From contig CBFIFP010000008.1 of the NCBI GenBank assembly GCA_965661945.1, positions 1-64,000 on the forward strand: a stretch of DNA of 64,000 bases. The letters run 5' to 3'. The notes under the pieces are model-generated. The model was not told the DNA's origin. It searched no databases and saw nothing but the letters and a program-made list of their open reading frames with translations. This DNA comes from JAJRPT01 sp965661945. GTDB lineage: Bacteria > Bacteroidota > Ignavibacteria > Kapaibacteriales > UBA2268. The position numbers and the translations under genes were made by a program. Shown one piece after another: positions 27,875 through 38,021 of the stretch (position 1 is its first letter; each line of letters begins with the position of its first letter).

Positions 27875-27882
27875 TAATTTTG
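27875..27882 (+). promoter_or_regulatory. TAnnTTTG box upstream of ABC-F gene
   Basis: TAATTTTG lies 28 nt before the ATG at 27911. Tentative -7 element. Confidence 0.4.
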
Positions 27883-27910
27883 TTTTTTTTAAACTGCAAC
27901 TTCAATTATA

Positions 27911-29560
27911 ATGCTTACTTTAAATAATCTTACAATTCATTTCGGTGGTAGAACTCTTTTTGATAATGTTTCATTTGCTGTTAAAGATAAAGACAGAATA
28001 GGACTTGTAGGAAGGAATGGGAATGGAAAATCTACTTTGCTTAAAATTATTGCTGGCTTGCAGGAATCTTCAAAAGGTTCTGTAAGTATTCCTAACAATT
28101 ATGAAATTGGATATTTACCCCAAGATGGTGGTGCTAACTCTGAAGTTTCTGTTTTTGAGGAGACTGGCTCTGCTCTAAAAGAAATTAAAGATTTAGAAAA
28201 AAGAATTGAAGAAATCAACCACGAGTTAACCGTGAGAGAAGACTACGAGTCTGATTCTTATATGAAGTTAATAGAAGAACTTACCGAATCACATGAAAGG
28301 TTCGAAGTTTTGGGCGGAGGTGCCTCAGAAGCTGAAGTTGAGAAAATATTACTTGGACTTGGTTTTGAAAGAGAAGAATTTACGAAAAAAGTAAATGAGT
28401 TTTCGGGTGGTTGGCAAATGAGAATTGAACTTGCAAAAATATTATTAAGAAAGCCAAATTGCATTTTACTTGATGAGCCTACGAATCACTTAGATATTGA
28501 ATCAATTTTTTGGCTTGAAAACTTTTTAAAAGAATATTACGGTGCAATATTAATAGTATCGCACGATAAAAGATTTCTTGATATTGTAACAAATAGAACT
28601 ATGGAAATCTCTCTTGGCAAAATTTACGATGGTAAGTTTGCTTATACTGCATTTATGGAGAATAGAGCGTTACAGAGAGATTTGCAACTGCAAACTGCTA
28701 AAAACCAACAAAAGAAAAAAGAACAACTTGAGCGATTTGTTGATAGATTTAAAGCAAAAGCGACTTTTGCTTCCAGAGCGCAATCAAAGCAAAAAATGAT
28801 TGATAAAATGGAAGTAATCGAAGTAGAAGATGAAGATGTATCTGCAATGCGATTTAGATTTCCAGAGGCACCAAGAAGTGGTAAGGTAGTTGTCGATGCA
28901 AAAAATATAGTAAAGTCTTATGATGGCAAAAAGATTGTACTTAAAGGTTTTGATTTTGCTTTAGACAGAGGTGAAAAAATTGCTTTTATCGGAAAAAATG
29001 GAGAGGGTAAATCAACATTTTCAAAAATATTAGCTGGTCTGGAGACTTTTGAGGGAGAAATAAACTTTGGGGCAAATCTAAACTTGGGTTACTACGCCCA
29101 ACATCAAGCCCATTTACTTCAAGATAATATGACAGTATTTGATATAATAAATAATTCCGCACAAAATGAGATGAGAAGTCAAATACGTTCTTTATTAGGT
29201 GCTTTTTTATTTAGTGGAGATGATGTCTATAAAAAAGTTAGCGTTCTTTCGGGGGGTGAAAAAAGCCGTTTATCGCTTGCAAAACTTCTTTTAGAACCGA
29301 TAAATTTATTGATAATGGATGAGCCGACAAACCACTTAGATATGATAGCAAAAGAAGTATTAAAAAATGCGTTAAAAGACTATAACGGAGCAATGATAGT
29401 AGTATCTCACGATAGAGAGTTCCTCGAGGGCTTAACAACTCGTACAATCGAGTTTAGAGGTGGAGTTACAAAAGAATATCCAGGAGATATTAGAGAGTTT
29501 CTTGAACATCAAAAAATGGAAGCACTTCATGAGTTGGATATAAATAAGAAAAAAAGTTAA
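27911..29560 (+). CDS. ABC-F family ribosome-associated ATPase
   Basis: A 549-residue protein with two ABC ATPase domains and no membrane segment, the ABC-F plan (Uup, EttA, YheS). First domain: Walker A GRNGNGKST near residue 35, signature FSGGWQMR, Walker B CILLDEPTNHLD. The linker (about 240-320) is Lys/Gln-rich and includes FVDRFKAKATFASRAQSKQK. Second domain: GKNGEGKST, LSGGEKSR, LLIMDEPTNHLD. ABC-F proteins act at the ribosomal E site to help stalled translation or protect from antibiotics. Which subgroup is not clear; linker and length fit Uup/YheS-like housekeeping members better than resistance proteins. Confidence 0.92.
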   Translation: MLTLNNLTIHFGGRTLFDNVSFAVKDKDRIGLVGRNGNGKSTLLKIIAGLQESSKGSVSIPNNYEIGYLPQDGGANSEVSVFEETGSALKEIKDLEKRIEEINHELTVREDYESDSYMKLIEELTESHERFEVLGGGASEAEVEKILLGLGFEREEFTKKVNEFSGGWQMRIELAKILLRKPNCILLDEPTNHLDIESIFWLENFLKEYYGAILIVSHDKRFLDIVTNRTMEISLGKIYDGKFAYTAFMENRALQRDLQLQTAKNQQKKKEQLERFVDRFKAKATFASRAQSKQKMIDKMEVIEVEDEDVSAMRFRFPEAPRSGKVVVDAKNIVKSYDGKKIVLKGFDFALDRGEKIAFIGKNGEGKSTFSKILAGLETFEGEINFGANLNLGYYAQHQAHLLQDNMTVFDIINNSAQNEMRSQIRSLLGAFLFSGDDVYKKVSVLSGGEKSRLSLAKLLLEPINLLIMDEPTNHLDMIAKEVLKNALKDYNGAMIVVSHDREFLEGLTTRTIEFRGGVTKEYPGDIREFLEHQKMEALHELDINKKKS

Positions 29561-29623
29561 TATTATTTTTTTAACTTGTTTATTATTTACTAAACTAAAT
29601 AATTCTAATTTAATATTATATAT

Positions 29624-29656
29624 AAAAGGGCTATGAAATTAATCATAGCCCTTTTT
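29624..29656. terminator. Strong bidirectional terminator
   Basis: A perfect 13-bp stem (AAAAGGGCTATGA with its complement) around a 6-nt loop, with A and T runs on both sides. It separates the convergent ABC-F and PsbP-like lipoprotein genes. Confidence 0.9.
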
Positions 29657-29695
29657 AGTTTTTTAGTTTAGTTTTAATTTATATTTTAGCGCTTT

Positions 29696-30706
29696 TTACT
29701 GAATTTTAAAACTATTTATTACTTTTTCAAAAACTGGTAAATATTGGTCTTTTTCACCTTTATACCAGTCAACAGTAATTCTATAAAGTTTTTTATCTTT
29801 AACAACATAGTATAATCTTCTTTGTATATTAGCTGAAGCTGAGTATTCAATTAAAACAGCATCTAAACCAGATAATTTAAGATTAGTTTCTTTCTTGTTT
29901 TGGATTCCGCCAGTTGTTTGCTCAACAATTTTTTTCAAATTGCTTTGTTTAGAAGCATCAATAATATCTACTTGAATATAAGAATCTACCCTACGCATAC
30001 CTTCATATTTTTGAGAATATTCAGCTCCAGCAGCTTTAGCACTTACTCCTTTGAAATTGTCAGGAATAGATATTGAGTAACCTTTTCCAGTGCTGGCAAC
30101 TAGGGCTTCAGAAGGGAATGGATATTCTTCGCTTGCTACAAATACTGTATCTGTTCGTTTTGCAGGAGTTTCAGCAAGTTTTATAGAACTGATAATCTCA
30201 TCAACTTTATCTTGATAAATATCAAAACCGTTAGCAAATGCACGAAACTTAATTATGGTTGCCATAGTTGAATCTTTAGCCGCTAAGATAGTAAAACCCT
30301 TATACTCTCCATCATTAAGAGGAAAATGATAAGAAATCTTTGTACCTTCTACCCCATCTATTTGTATAGTTTCATCTGGGTCGTAGGCAATTGGTTGAAA
30401 TTCTCTCAAAGAATTGAATATTTTATCTAATGGTTTGGTAGAGTCAATTTTAACAGCAAGCATTGATAATTGAGCTATTGGAGCGCCATCGCTTGCGTAG
30501 TTTCTCAATCTCTCAATTCCTAATTTTTGGGAGGTAGCAGCAAATTGCAATCCTTCTTCTGAAGATGTTTCCCAATTGCTTGGATATTTTATACCCATTT
30601 TTAAAGTTTCGTCATTGTAAACTTTCATCTCTCCAATTTCAACTGGTTGTGGTTTTTCTTTACACGATATAAAAATAACAAGTAATGTGAATATTAAATA
30701 CCTCAT
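29696..30706 (-). CDS. Lipoprotein with two PsbP/Mog1-like domains
   Basis: A 336-residue lipoprotein (lipobox VIFISC, Cys at about residue 15). Two similar halves are seen: residues about 30-175 (LKMGIKYPSNWETSSEEGLQ, ending FDIYQDKVDEIISSIKL) and 205-336 (GYSISIPDNFKG, ending LPVFEKVINSFKIQ). Each has the PsbP/Mog1-like layout of an early YPSNW-type strand and a final helix with ISSI or INSF. Function of such lipoproteins is unknown; ligand binding or envelope scaffolding is likely. Confidence 0.72.
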   Translation of the reverse strand: MRYLIFTLLVIFISCKEKPQPVEIGEMKVYNDETLKMGIKYPSNWETSSEEGLQFAATSQKLGIERLRNYASDGAPIAQLSMLAVKIDSTKPLDKIFNSLREFQPIAYDPDETIQIDGVEGTKISYHFPLNDGEYKGFTILAAKDSTMATIIKFRAFANGFDIYQDKVDEIISSIKLAETPAKRTDTVFVASEEYPFPSEALVASTGKGYSISIPDNFKGVSAKAAGAEYSQKYEGMRRVDSYIQVDIIDASKQSNLKKIVEQTTGGIQNKKETNLKLSGLDAVLIEYSASANIQRRLYYVVKDKKLYRITVDWYKGEKDQYLPVFEKVINSFKIQ

Positions 30707-30748
30707 AATTTTCCTTTATAAATTTGAAAATTTGAAAAATAATAAACA

Positions 30749-30756
30749 CAAAAATA
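30749..30756 (-). promoter_or_regulatory. TAnnTTTG box upstream of PsbP-like lipoprotein
   Basis: Reads TATTTTTG on the minus strand, 42 nt before the ATG at 30706. Tentative. Confidence 0.35.
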
Positions 30757-31004
30757 TACTATGTTTTTGATTTTACAAAATAAGATGTAAAACTTAACAA
30801 AAAATAAACAAATTTTAAGTCTAAAAATAATTGATTTTAAATTAAACTAATCAACTTAAGTATTATTTAGGAAGTATTATATTATTACGAAAATAGCATA
30901 ATTATAAATTTAATATTTAAGATAATAAAGTTATTTATAACATATTTGGTATAATTTCGTCTAGTATGAAAACTTGTTAATTTAATAATACGAAACAATA
31001 CAAT

Positions 31005-31844
31005 ATGATAGCTTTAATATTACTTTTAAACTTAATAGTTGCTACTAACCTTTCTGCCAATAATGATAAAAAATTAAATGATGATACTTCTAATCTCGTA
31101 AATGTGGAAGTGTCTATTGGTGATTTAAGTCAAGCTAATAATAAAGTTAATAATCATATAAACTTACTTTTTACTTTAAATATTGAAGATAAATGGCATA
31201 CTTATTGGAAAAATCCTGGTGATTCTGGGTTACCGACCGATATCCAAATTGAAACTCAAGATAACTTAAAAGTTAGTGATTTGATATTTTGCGGTATTCC
31301 AGAAAAATTACCTTTTGATGATTTGGCAAATTATGGTTTCTCTGATAAACAACATTTGATTATTAAAGTTTCTCCTGAGAATGGAAAGTTATTTAAGCAA
31401 AATAGTATAAAATTAAAAGCTAAAGTATCTTGGCTTGTGTGTAAGGAGGAATGTATCCCACAAGACACAACTATAAATATTGAAATCCAATTGAATCAAA
31501 AAGAAGCTTTATTAAATCAATCTATTAAAGAAAACGACCAATTGATAAATATATTACTATCTAATTTGCCAAAAGAGAAAATGCTAAAAAATCAAAAAGC
31601 AATACAGGATAATAGTAATATTATATTATCCTTTGATGAAATTTTAAATCCTAATGTTCAATTTTTTCCTTATCAGGGAGGGATTTTTGTACATGGCAGT
31701 GAGCAAAAAATCATAATTGATAAAAGTAGTACTAAACTATTTTTAGAACTTGATGAATTTCGCATAGAAGACCCCTCTAAAATTGAAGGAATATTAATCT
31801 ATGATAATAAAGCAATTGAAATTTCGATTCCAATATCAAGGTAA
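31005..31844 (+). CDS. Secreted DsbD N-terminal-domain-like protein
   Basis: A 279-residue secreted protein (signal peptide to about residue 18) resembling the DsbD N-terminal/DsbC-like domain: DKWHTYWKNPGDSGLPTDIQ near residues 62-81 and WLVCKEECIPQD near 145-156, with the two Cys of the redox motif. The DsbD membrane core and thioredoxin tail are missing, so it is a free-standing form that probably takes part in periplasmic thiol exchange or metal-related disulfide chemistry. It stands alone. Its function apart from the fold is inferred. Confidence 0.8.
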   Translation: MIALILLLNLIVATNLSANNDKKLNDDTSNLVNVEVSIGDLSQANNKVNNHINLLFTLNIEDKWHTYWKNPGDSGLPTDIQIETQDNLKVSDLIFCGIPEKLPFDDLANYGFSDKQHLIIKVSPENGKLFKQNSIKLKAKVSWLVCKEECIPQDTTINIEIQLNQKEALLNQSIKENDQLINILLSNLPKEKMLKNQKAIQDNSNIILSFDEILNPNVQFFPYQGGIFVHGSEQKIIIDKSSTKLFLELDEFRIEDPSKIEGILIYDNKAIEISIPISR

Positions 31845-31915
31845 TTTTTTTAATTTTAATTAACTAAAAATTAAAATATTATTAACAATGATTTTCTTTT
31901 TTCGTAAATGATTTT

Positions 31916-31923
31916 TATATTTG
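31916..31923 (+). promoter_or_regulatory. TAnnTTTG box upstream of SPT-like gene
   Basis: TATATTTG lies 23 nt before the ATG at 31947. Tentative -7 element. Confidence 0.4.
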
Positions 31924-31946
31924 AAAATTGAATTTGGAGAATTTTG

Positions 31947-33137
31947 ATGTCATTATTTGAAAAATGTTTTGATTATACTCGTGCCGACGAAGTAAAACAA
32001 GCCGGACTCTATCCTTATTTCAGAGCAATTGAGGAGAACGAAGGTCCTGTTGTTCATATCGAAGGAAAAGAAGTAATAATGGCTGGCTCAAATAACTACT
32101 TAGGTCTTACAGCAGATCCAAGGGTTAAAGAAGCAGCAATAAAGGCTATTGAAAAATATGGTACTGGCTGTTCGGGTTCTCGTTATTTGACTGGAACTTT
32201 AGATTTGCATATAGAACTAGAAGAGCGACTTGCAAAGTTTTTGGGTGTCGAATCAGTTTTACTATTTTCTACTGGCTACCAAACCGCTCTTGGTGTAATT
32301 TCTACACTGGTTCAAAAAGGTGAATATGTAATATCAGATAAAGAAAATCACGCTTGTATTATCAATGGATGTATGATGGCAAAAGGTGGTTTTGCAGAAT
32401 TTAAACGTTTCAAACATTCTGATATTCAAGATTTAGAAAAACAACTACAGAATATTCCAGAGAATGTTGGTAAACTTATAGTTTCAGATGGTGTTTTCTC
32501 GGTTTCAGGTGAACTGATGAAACTACCAGAAATCCTTGAGGTTGCTAAAAAATATAATGCAAACATTATGGTTGATGATGCTCACGCTGTGGGAGTAATA
32601 GGTCCTGGTGGTAAAGGTACTGCGGCTTATTATAATCTTGTAGATGAAACTGATTTAGTTATAGGTACATTTTCTAAGACCTTTGCCTCATTAGGCGGTT
32701 TTGTTGCAGGAAAGGAAAGAGTTATTAATTATATAAAGCATCACTCGCCAGCGTTGATATTTTCTGCTTCACCTACTCCTTCTTCTTGTGCTGCTACTCT
32801 TGCCGCATTAGATATTTTAAAGAAAGAACCGCATTTAGTTGATAAATTAAGAAAGAATTCGGACTATATGAGAGAAGGTTTTAAGAATATTGGTTTCCAG
32901 ATATTAGATGGTGAAACAGCAATTGTACCAGTTATTGTAGGTGAGCCAGATAAAGCATTTATGATGTGGAAACAACTTTTCGATAATGGAGTATTTGTAA
33001 ACGCATTCATTCCACCTGGGGTTCCTCCTCATATGTCAATGATGAGAACAAGTTATATGGCTACTCACGAGAAACACCACTTAGATGATATTCTTAATGT
33101 ATTTGAGAAAGTTGGTAAAAATTTAGGTTATATTTAA
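31947..33137 (+). CDS. Alpha-oxoamine synthase, likely serine palmitoyltransferase
   Basis: A 396-residue PLP enzyme of the KBL/BioF/SPT family, which joins an amino acid and an acyl-CoA with loss of CO2. The PLP lysine is Lys244 in GTFSKTFASLGGF; the cofactor Asp is in NIMVDDAHAVGVIGPGGKG; the substrate loop is GSNNYLGLTADPR. The ATG at 31947 is chosen over TTG at 31944 because GGAG lies 7 nt upstream. The C-terminal FIPPGVPPHMSMMRTSYMA block is typical of the SPT-like subgroup, which would make 3-ketosphinganine for sphingolipids. BioF or Kbl activity cannot be excluded. No biotin or threonine genes adjoin. Confidence 0.85.
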   Translation: MSLFEKCFDYTRADEVKQAGLYPYFRAIEENEGPVVHIEGKEVIMAGSNNYLGLTADPRVKEAAIKAIEKYGTGCSGSRYLTGTLDLHIELEERLAKFLGVESVLLFSTGYQTALGVISTLVQKGEYVISDKENHACIINGCMMAKGGFAEFKRFKHSDIQDLEKQLQNIPENVGKLIVSDGVFSVSGELMKLPEILEVAKKYNANIMVDDAHAVGVIGPGGKGTAAYYNLVDETDLVIGTFSKTFASLGGFVAGKERVINYIKHHSPALIFSASPTPSSCAATLAALDILKKEPHLVDKLRKNSDYMREGFKNIGFQILDGETAIVPVIVGEPDKAFMMWKQLFDNGVFVNAFIPPGVPPHMSMMRTSYMATHEKHHLDDILNVFEKVGKNLGYI

Positions 33138-33171
33138 TATTATTAAATAAATTTAGTTTAATTTATATATA

Positions 33172-33210
33172 AAAGAAGTAATGATATTTAATTGTTTTAT
33201 TACTTCTTTT
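33172..33210. terminator. Bidirectional terminator overlapping flippase stop
   Basis: AAAGAAGTAAT pairs with ATTACTTCTTT around a 14-nt loop, followed by a T run. The right arm includes the stop codon of the convergent flippase gene. Confidence 0.75.
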
Positions 33211-34636
33211 TTAATTTTTTAACTAATCCTAACAAATTATTTAAGTCAGATTTTGAAATTACTTTAGTTGCAAATAGTAAAACTAACCAGAGTGGAAAAG
33301 AAAGTAAGTCTATATAAAACTCGGCTTTTATATTTGAAAAAATTAAATATATAATAATTGTTATAAAAACTATCGATATAATTTTTGACCAGTTATAATT
33401 TAAACTGTAATATTTTTGTGATTTAAAATACAATATTGATGCTGAAATTAAATAAGCAAAGATTGTTAGCCAAGCTGATGCCATATATGAATATTGCGGT
33501 ATTAAAATAATATTTCCAATAATATTAATAACCATTGCTATTCCAACTGCTAGTGGAAGTTCTTTTGTTTTTTTGGTTATATTTATTCCTAAAGCAAAAT
33601 AATTAAATAAACCAAGAAAGAAGTATCCTGCTAATATTAATGGGATTACTTTTAACCCTTCCCAGTAAATAGGATTTATAAATTTTCCACCAAAAAATGG
33701 CAAAGTAACTATATAAGGCATAAAAATTGAAATAATCAAAAAGATTGCCGAACATAATAGCACAAAATATGTTAGAACTTTTGCAAAAAATTCTTTTGCA
33801 TCAGCATCTTTATACATATTCATATATAGTGGCTTGAAAGCATAATCAAAAGTTGTAACAAACATCATCATTGGCAGAGCAAGCTTATAATTTGTAGAAT
33901 AAATCGCTAATACTTCAGGACTTTTAAGATTAGGAAGAATGAAATGGTCGCCAGTTTTTAAAAGTAAAGTAGCAAGAGCTGCAGGAACTGTAGGAAGACC
34001 AAAAAGTAATAATTGTTTTAATAAGTCTTTGTTTATTTTAAAAGTTAAATATTTTTTTATGATATGCAAAATTAATAGGATACCAATAAAACTTGCTATG
34101 GCTTGAGCGAGAAATACAGCTTCACCTGTCATATTCATTCCTAAAATTAAGCCGATATTTAAACCAACAGCGATAAGAACCATAAGCAGTTTTAAAGTAG
34201 CAAATTGCTTAGTTTTTCTTTCCATTCTGAGAAGTGCAAAGGGAATTAATGTTACTACATCGAAAAATAAAACTAATGAGGAATATTTGAGCATTATAGA
34301 AATTGAACCAGTCGAAGATGAAAGATAATCACTTGAAAAATAGAAGATAGTAGAGATTATTGCACCAAGAGATACCACAAAAATAAATATTGTACTAAAT
34401 ACATCTTTCGGACTGTTTTCTTTGAAAAATCTAAAAAAGGCGTTTTCCATACCAAAAGAATAAAGCACATTAAAAAATGCAAGAATTGTATATACGTAAT
34501 ATACATTTCCTAAATCATCTTGCAATAAATAATTGGTGTAAAATGGAGTTAAAAAGAAAGTTAAGAATCTTTGTATAATTGTAAAACTACCATAAATGGC
34601 AGTGTCTGTTGCTAATATTTTAAATTTATTTATCAA
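33200..34636 (-). CDS. Polysaccharide flippase (Wzx/MVF-type, MOP superfamily)
   Basis: A 478-residue inner-membrane protein with about 14 helices across its length. The N-terminal FKILATDTAIYGSFTIIQRF followed by LTFFLTPFYTNYLL is the usual start of Wzx-type lipid-linked oligosaccharide flippases, and the helix FGLPTVPAALATLLLKTGDH lies mid-protein. It would move a surface-polysaccharide unit across the membrane. It is the last gene of a run with the YfhO and 201-residue genes, though 18 nt separates it from the latter. No glycosyltransferase or polymerase gene adjoins. Confidence 0.85.
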   Translation of the reverse strand: MINKFKILATDTAIYGSFTIIQRFLTFFLTPFYTNYLLQDDLGNVYYVYTILAFFNVLYSFGMENAFFRFFKENSPKDVFSTIFIFVVSLGAIISTIFYFSSDYLSSSTGSISIMLKYSSLVLFFDVVTLIPFALLRMERKTKQFATLKLLMVLIAVGLNIGLILGMNMTGEAVFLAQAIASFIGILLILHIIKKYLTFKINKDLLKQLLLFGLPTVPAALATLLLKTGDHFILPNLKSPEVLAIYSTNYKLALPMMMFVTTFDYAFKPLYMNMYKDADAKEFFAKVLTYFVLLCSAIFLIISIFMPYIVTLPFFGGKFINPIYWEGLKVIPLILAGYFFLGLFNYFALGINITKKTKELPLAVGIAMVINIIGNIILIPQYSYMASAWLTIFAYLISASILYFKSQKYYSLNYNWSKIISIVFITIIIYLIFSNIKAEFYIDLLSFPLWLVLLFATKVISKSDLNNLLGLVKKLKKK

Positions 34637-34654
34637 ATTGTTAAAATTAAGATA

Positions 34655-35260
34655 TTAAAAATTAATAAATGGAGCTAAATATTCAGCATCTTTTAAATGA
34701 ACTAATGCGTTATCTTTGGATAATTGATGGACTGCATCTTTGCATTTATTCAAATCAAGTTTAAATTTATAAGCAAAATGCCAAATATCAATTGGTGCAA
34801 CTGATATTTCGAGAGAAAGAAGTTCTGTCATGGTCATTCGTTCTCTGTTTTTTAATTTTTCTTTTGATACATCAAAAAATACTTTGGACTCTTCATCAAC
34901 CATGTGGTCTATTGAAAAAAAGTAGTTATCAATGCTTCTTAAATCACATATCGGAAATCCCCTATCTTTGTTTTCGACTATTACAGGTAAAAAACTTATT
35001 GATACTAAATATGGTACTTCCGTAATATTATCGCTTTTCCAGAGGTCTTGCCAAACAATTGGCTCTACTTCTTTTAACCACTCGAAAAACTTAATTTCAT
35101 TTTCTGGCAGTCTAAAAAGCAAATTATGAGTTATGTGATTAATATAATGCGCATCATCAACCGATAATTTATTATATATTTCTTCCTCAATAACTAAATA
35201 GTTATTATTAACTAAGCCATCTTTTATTATTTGATCTAATTCTTCAAAACTAAAAGTCAT
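34655..35260 (-). CDS. Cytoplasmic protein of unknown function coupled to yfhO-like gene
   Basis: A 201-residue soluble, acidic protein (FSFEELDQIIKDGLVNNNYL; late segment VAPIDIWHFAYKFKLDLN). No family recognised. Its ATG overlaps the stop of the upstream YfhO gene (ATGA), so the two are translationally coupled; an upstream position of a membrane glycan protein suggests a helper role, but that is inference. Confidence 0.6.
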   Translation of the reverse strand: MTFSFEELDQIIKDGLVNNNYLVIEEEIYNKLSVDDAHYINHITHNLLFRLPENEIKFFEWLKEVEPIVWQDLWKSDNITEVPYLVSISFLPVIVENKDRGFPICDLRSIDNYFFSIDHMVDEESKVFFDVSKEKLKNRERMTMTELLSLEISVAPIDIWHFAYKFKLDLNKCKDAVHQLSKDNALVHLKDAEYLAPFINF

Positions 35261-37821
35261 TTAACTAATTTCCTTTTTTTATATTCTAAAAATCCACCGT
35301 AAAGCAAGGATAGAATCATTATAATATTGACAATAATAGATAAAATCTTTCCTGTCTCAAAGGATTTAGATTTATATATAAATTCTACTTTGTGCTTACC
35401 ACTTGGAACTACGATAGATTTAATGGCAAAGTTGGTTCTATATATTTCTGTTTCTTTACCGTCTATATATGCAGTCCAACCTGGCTCATAGTAAATTTCA
35501 CTTAAAACTAATAGGTTGTTACCAGATGATTGTGCGTTTAATACTATTTTTTCATTTTGGTATTCTGTGATTTCAACAAAATCATTTTCTGCTGGTTTGT
35601 CAATTTTTACATTTGGTTCTTTTTCTAAGTATGCAATCTCTAATGGGTCAAAATCATTATTTGGTTCAATATCATAGCGTTTTAATGTTGTTATGAGTTC
35701 TTCTTTTTGCACAGAGTTTGTAAAATATGCTCTTGGTAGAAAATCTGTATTTTTAGTTACTATTGCTCCTGTTGTAGGGCTTTGATAAACTTGCTCTAAT
35801 CCAGGATAAGCTCTGCCATCTATAATATATTTAACGTTTAATACTTTATATGCTAATTGATTATAAGTTAAATAGTTGGTTCCTCCTTGAGATGCAACAT
35901 CTAATAAATCTTGATATAATCTTAATTTGGCTGAGTGATAACCGTTTACGCTTTCGAGCAAATAGTAAGCAGTCATATTAGGAGCTTGAGAGACAAAGTC
36001 GGCTACTCTATATTTTTCTTTATCTTGCTTAATATAGTCAACCCAATCTGGAGTTTGGAAAATCATTTGATTATTCTTTTCTTCATTTGGATTATTAGGT
36101 CTGTAATTAACTCTCCATAAGTCGAATATTAATAATAAAAATGTTGAAATCATTAATATTTCTTTGCTTATTTTTTCTTTGATATATAGATAAATTAATC
36201 CACCAAAAATAGTTGCAATTAATCCAACTGTTAGAAAATCTGTATAAGCGTTATCAAAAATGAATTGTTTGTATTCATTGCTAATCTGACCAAGCATTTC
36301 TTGTGGAACTCTTGAGAATATGTAGTAGTTTACGCTGAAGAATTTTTCTGCGTCAATGGCTGTCATAAATGGATGTTTGAAAATTGTACCGAAAAGCAAT
36401 GCGGCTACTAATATAAATCCCATACTTGATATTAGTATTAAAATTGTTTTTTTATGTTCGTTAAATTTTCCTTTCATTTTTAATATATCATTTAAACCAT
36501 AAGCCGCAAGAATTGGCAGGGCAAACTCTAACAGAGCTAATGACATACTTGGCGCTCTAAATTTATTAAAATTTGGAAAATAATAATAAAATAGGTCAAA
36601 AATCATTGGGAATGTTCTTCCAAAACTCAAGAGTAATGAAATTATAGAAATTAAAATTAATGCTTGAACAAATACTTCTTTTTTGTTTCTTAATGCACCA
36701 AAAATACCCAGAATTAATATAAAAATACCCATATAAGCAGCTACGTCTTCAAATGGTTTTTGTCCGTAGTAAGATCTAAAACTTCCACCAATCTGTGGAG
36801 CAATACGTCCGAGAGTTGTTCCGGAGTATTCAGGTTTATTTACATCATATTCTAAATCACCAAATCCATAATAATTGGGTACAATGAAAGTCATCATCTC
36901 ACCTGGGGAAAATGACCAATCTGTTGCATATTGATATGGATTTCCACCATCTTTAGTTTTTTTATCCTTACCGTCTTCGGTTTCAATCATAGGTCCAGAA
37001 CCACGCGTTGAGTGTGGTGTATAATCTAAAGTTGCTAAATATCTATCAGAAGACATTGCGAAAGCCAGCCCTCCGGCAATTATTAATAAACCACTAACTT
37101 TTAGAGTGTTAACTAATTGATTTTTTTGGATTGCACGAGAAATAATTTCTAAAAGTAAGTAAATGCCAACTGCAAGTGCTGAATAGAAAATCATCTGAAT
37201 GTGCGCACCTTCCATCATTATATGTATTGCATAAGTTAGCAATACAAAATAGAGAAGTGAGAACTTTACTCTGAGGTTCTCTAAACTTAAAAATATATAA
37301 GGAAGGAATGCAAAAACTACTGGCTTGGTGTTGTGCCCTATCATTATCCAGACTATCACTGCAGTTGAAAACATTGCAGCAAACCCTGCTATGAATGCCG
37401 AAAATTTATCTTTTCCTTTACTTATAACAAGGAAGTAAATACCTATACCGTAAATTATATAGTAAAATCCTACTCTTGCTACATCACTGCCAAATATCTG
37501 CCCGATTAGGTCAGCAATTCCGAAGATTATTTGTGCTGGTATGTCCCATATTCTTTGTCCTGTAACAAGGAGTGCTTCGTAAGCAGGCATTCCTGAAAAA
37601 ATGTGTGGAATCCAGAGTGGAAATTCGCCAAGAGAGGCAACTTTATCTAAGAATGGTTTGAAACTCATTGACGCAATATTATCTGATGCGCCAAAGCCAC
37701 CACCACTTATTGCACCCCAAAAGAATACGAAAATGCTTAAAGTTAATAAAGTTATGTAAACCCAATGTGGAATTTCGATGTTAAAACTTTTGTTTTCCTT
37801 TTTATCCAGCTTTTTTGCCAT
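35257..37821 (-). CDS. YfhO family membrane protein (GT-C-like)
   Basis: An 854-residue protein with about 13 membrane helices and large soluble loops, matching YfhO (bacterial membrane protein family). Typical parts are GASDNIASMSFKPFLDK near the start, FPLWIPHIFSGMPAYEAL, FNKFRAPSMSLALLEFALPI, and a C-terminal beta domain ending with LLVLSEIYYEPGWTAYIDG then VPSGKHKVEFIYKSKSF. YfhO proteins are GT-C-fold and are linked to sugar addition on wall or surface polymers. Here it heads a run with a small soluble protein and a flippase, fitting surface-glycan assembly. Confidence 0.88.
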   Translation of the reverse strand: MAKKLDKKENKSFNIEIPHWVYITLLTLSIFVFFWGAISGGGFGASDNIASMSFKPFLDKVASLGEFPLWIPHIFSGMPAYEALLVTGQRIWDIPAQIIFGIADLIGQIFGSDVARVGFYYIIYGIGIYFLVISKGKDKFSAFIAGFAAMFSTAVIVWIMIGHNTKPVVFAFLPYIFLSLENLRVKFSLLYFVLLTYAIHIMMEGAHIQMIFYSALAVGIYLLLEIISRAIQKNQLVNTLKVSGLLIIAGGLAFAMSSDRYLATLDYTPHSTRGSGPMIETEDGKDKKTKDGGNPYQYATDWSFSPGEMMTFIVPNYYGFGDLEYDVNKPEYSGTTLGRIAPQIGGSFRSYYGQKPFEDVAAYMGIFILILGIFGALRNKKEVFVQALILISIISLLLSFGRTFPMIFDLFYYYFPNFNKFRAPSMSLALLEFALPILAAYGLNDILKMKGKFNEHKKTILILISSMGFILVAALLFGTIFKHPFMTAIDAEKFFSVNYYIFSRVPQEMLGQISNEYKQFIFDNAYTDFLTVGLIATIFGGLIYLYIKEKISKEILMISTFLLLIFDLWRVNYRPNNPNEEKNNQMIFQTPDWVDYIKQDKEKYRVADFVSQAPNMTAYYLLESVNGYHSAKLRLYQDLLDVASQGGTNYLTYNQLAYKVLNVKYIIDGRAYPGLEQVYQSPTTGAIVTKNTDFLPRAYFTNSVQKEELITTLKRYDIEPNNDFDPLEIAYLEKEPNVKIDKPAENDFVEITEYQNEKIVLNAQSSGNNLLVLSEIYYEPGWTAYIDGKETEIYRTNFAIKSIVVPSGKHKVEFIYKSKSFETGKILSIIVNIIMILSLLYGGFLEYKKRKLVK

Positions 37822-38021
37822 TACAAACCTAATAGAATTTGATTATATAAGAACACTAAATTAAGAAAATTATCTGAAATATTGATTATTTTGAATTTAA
37901 TTGTAAGAAATAATGGTATTATGATGTTTTAATCGATTATGGGGTGGACTGCCTTTCCCTCCAATACATTTATTTTTTAACCAATAGAACTTTGACTGTA
38001 TTAAAGAGACCTCACACAAAC

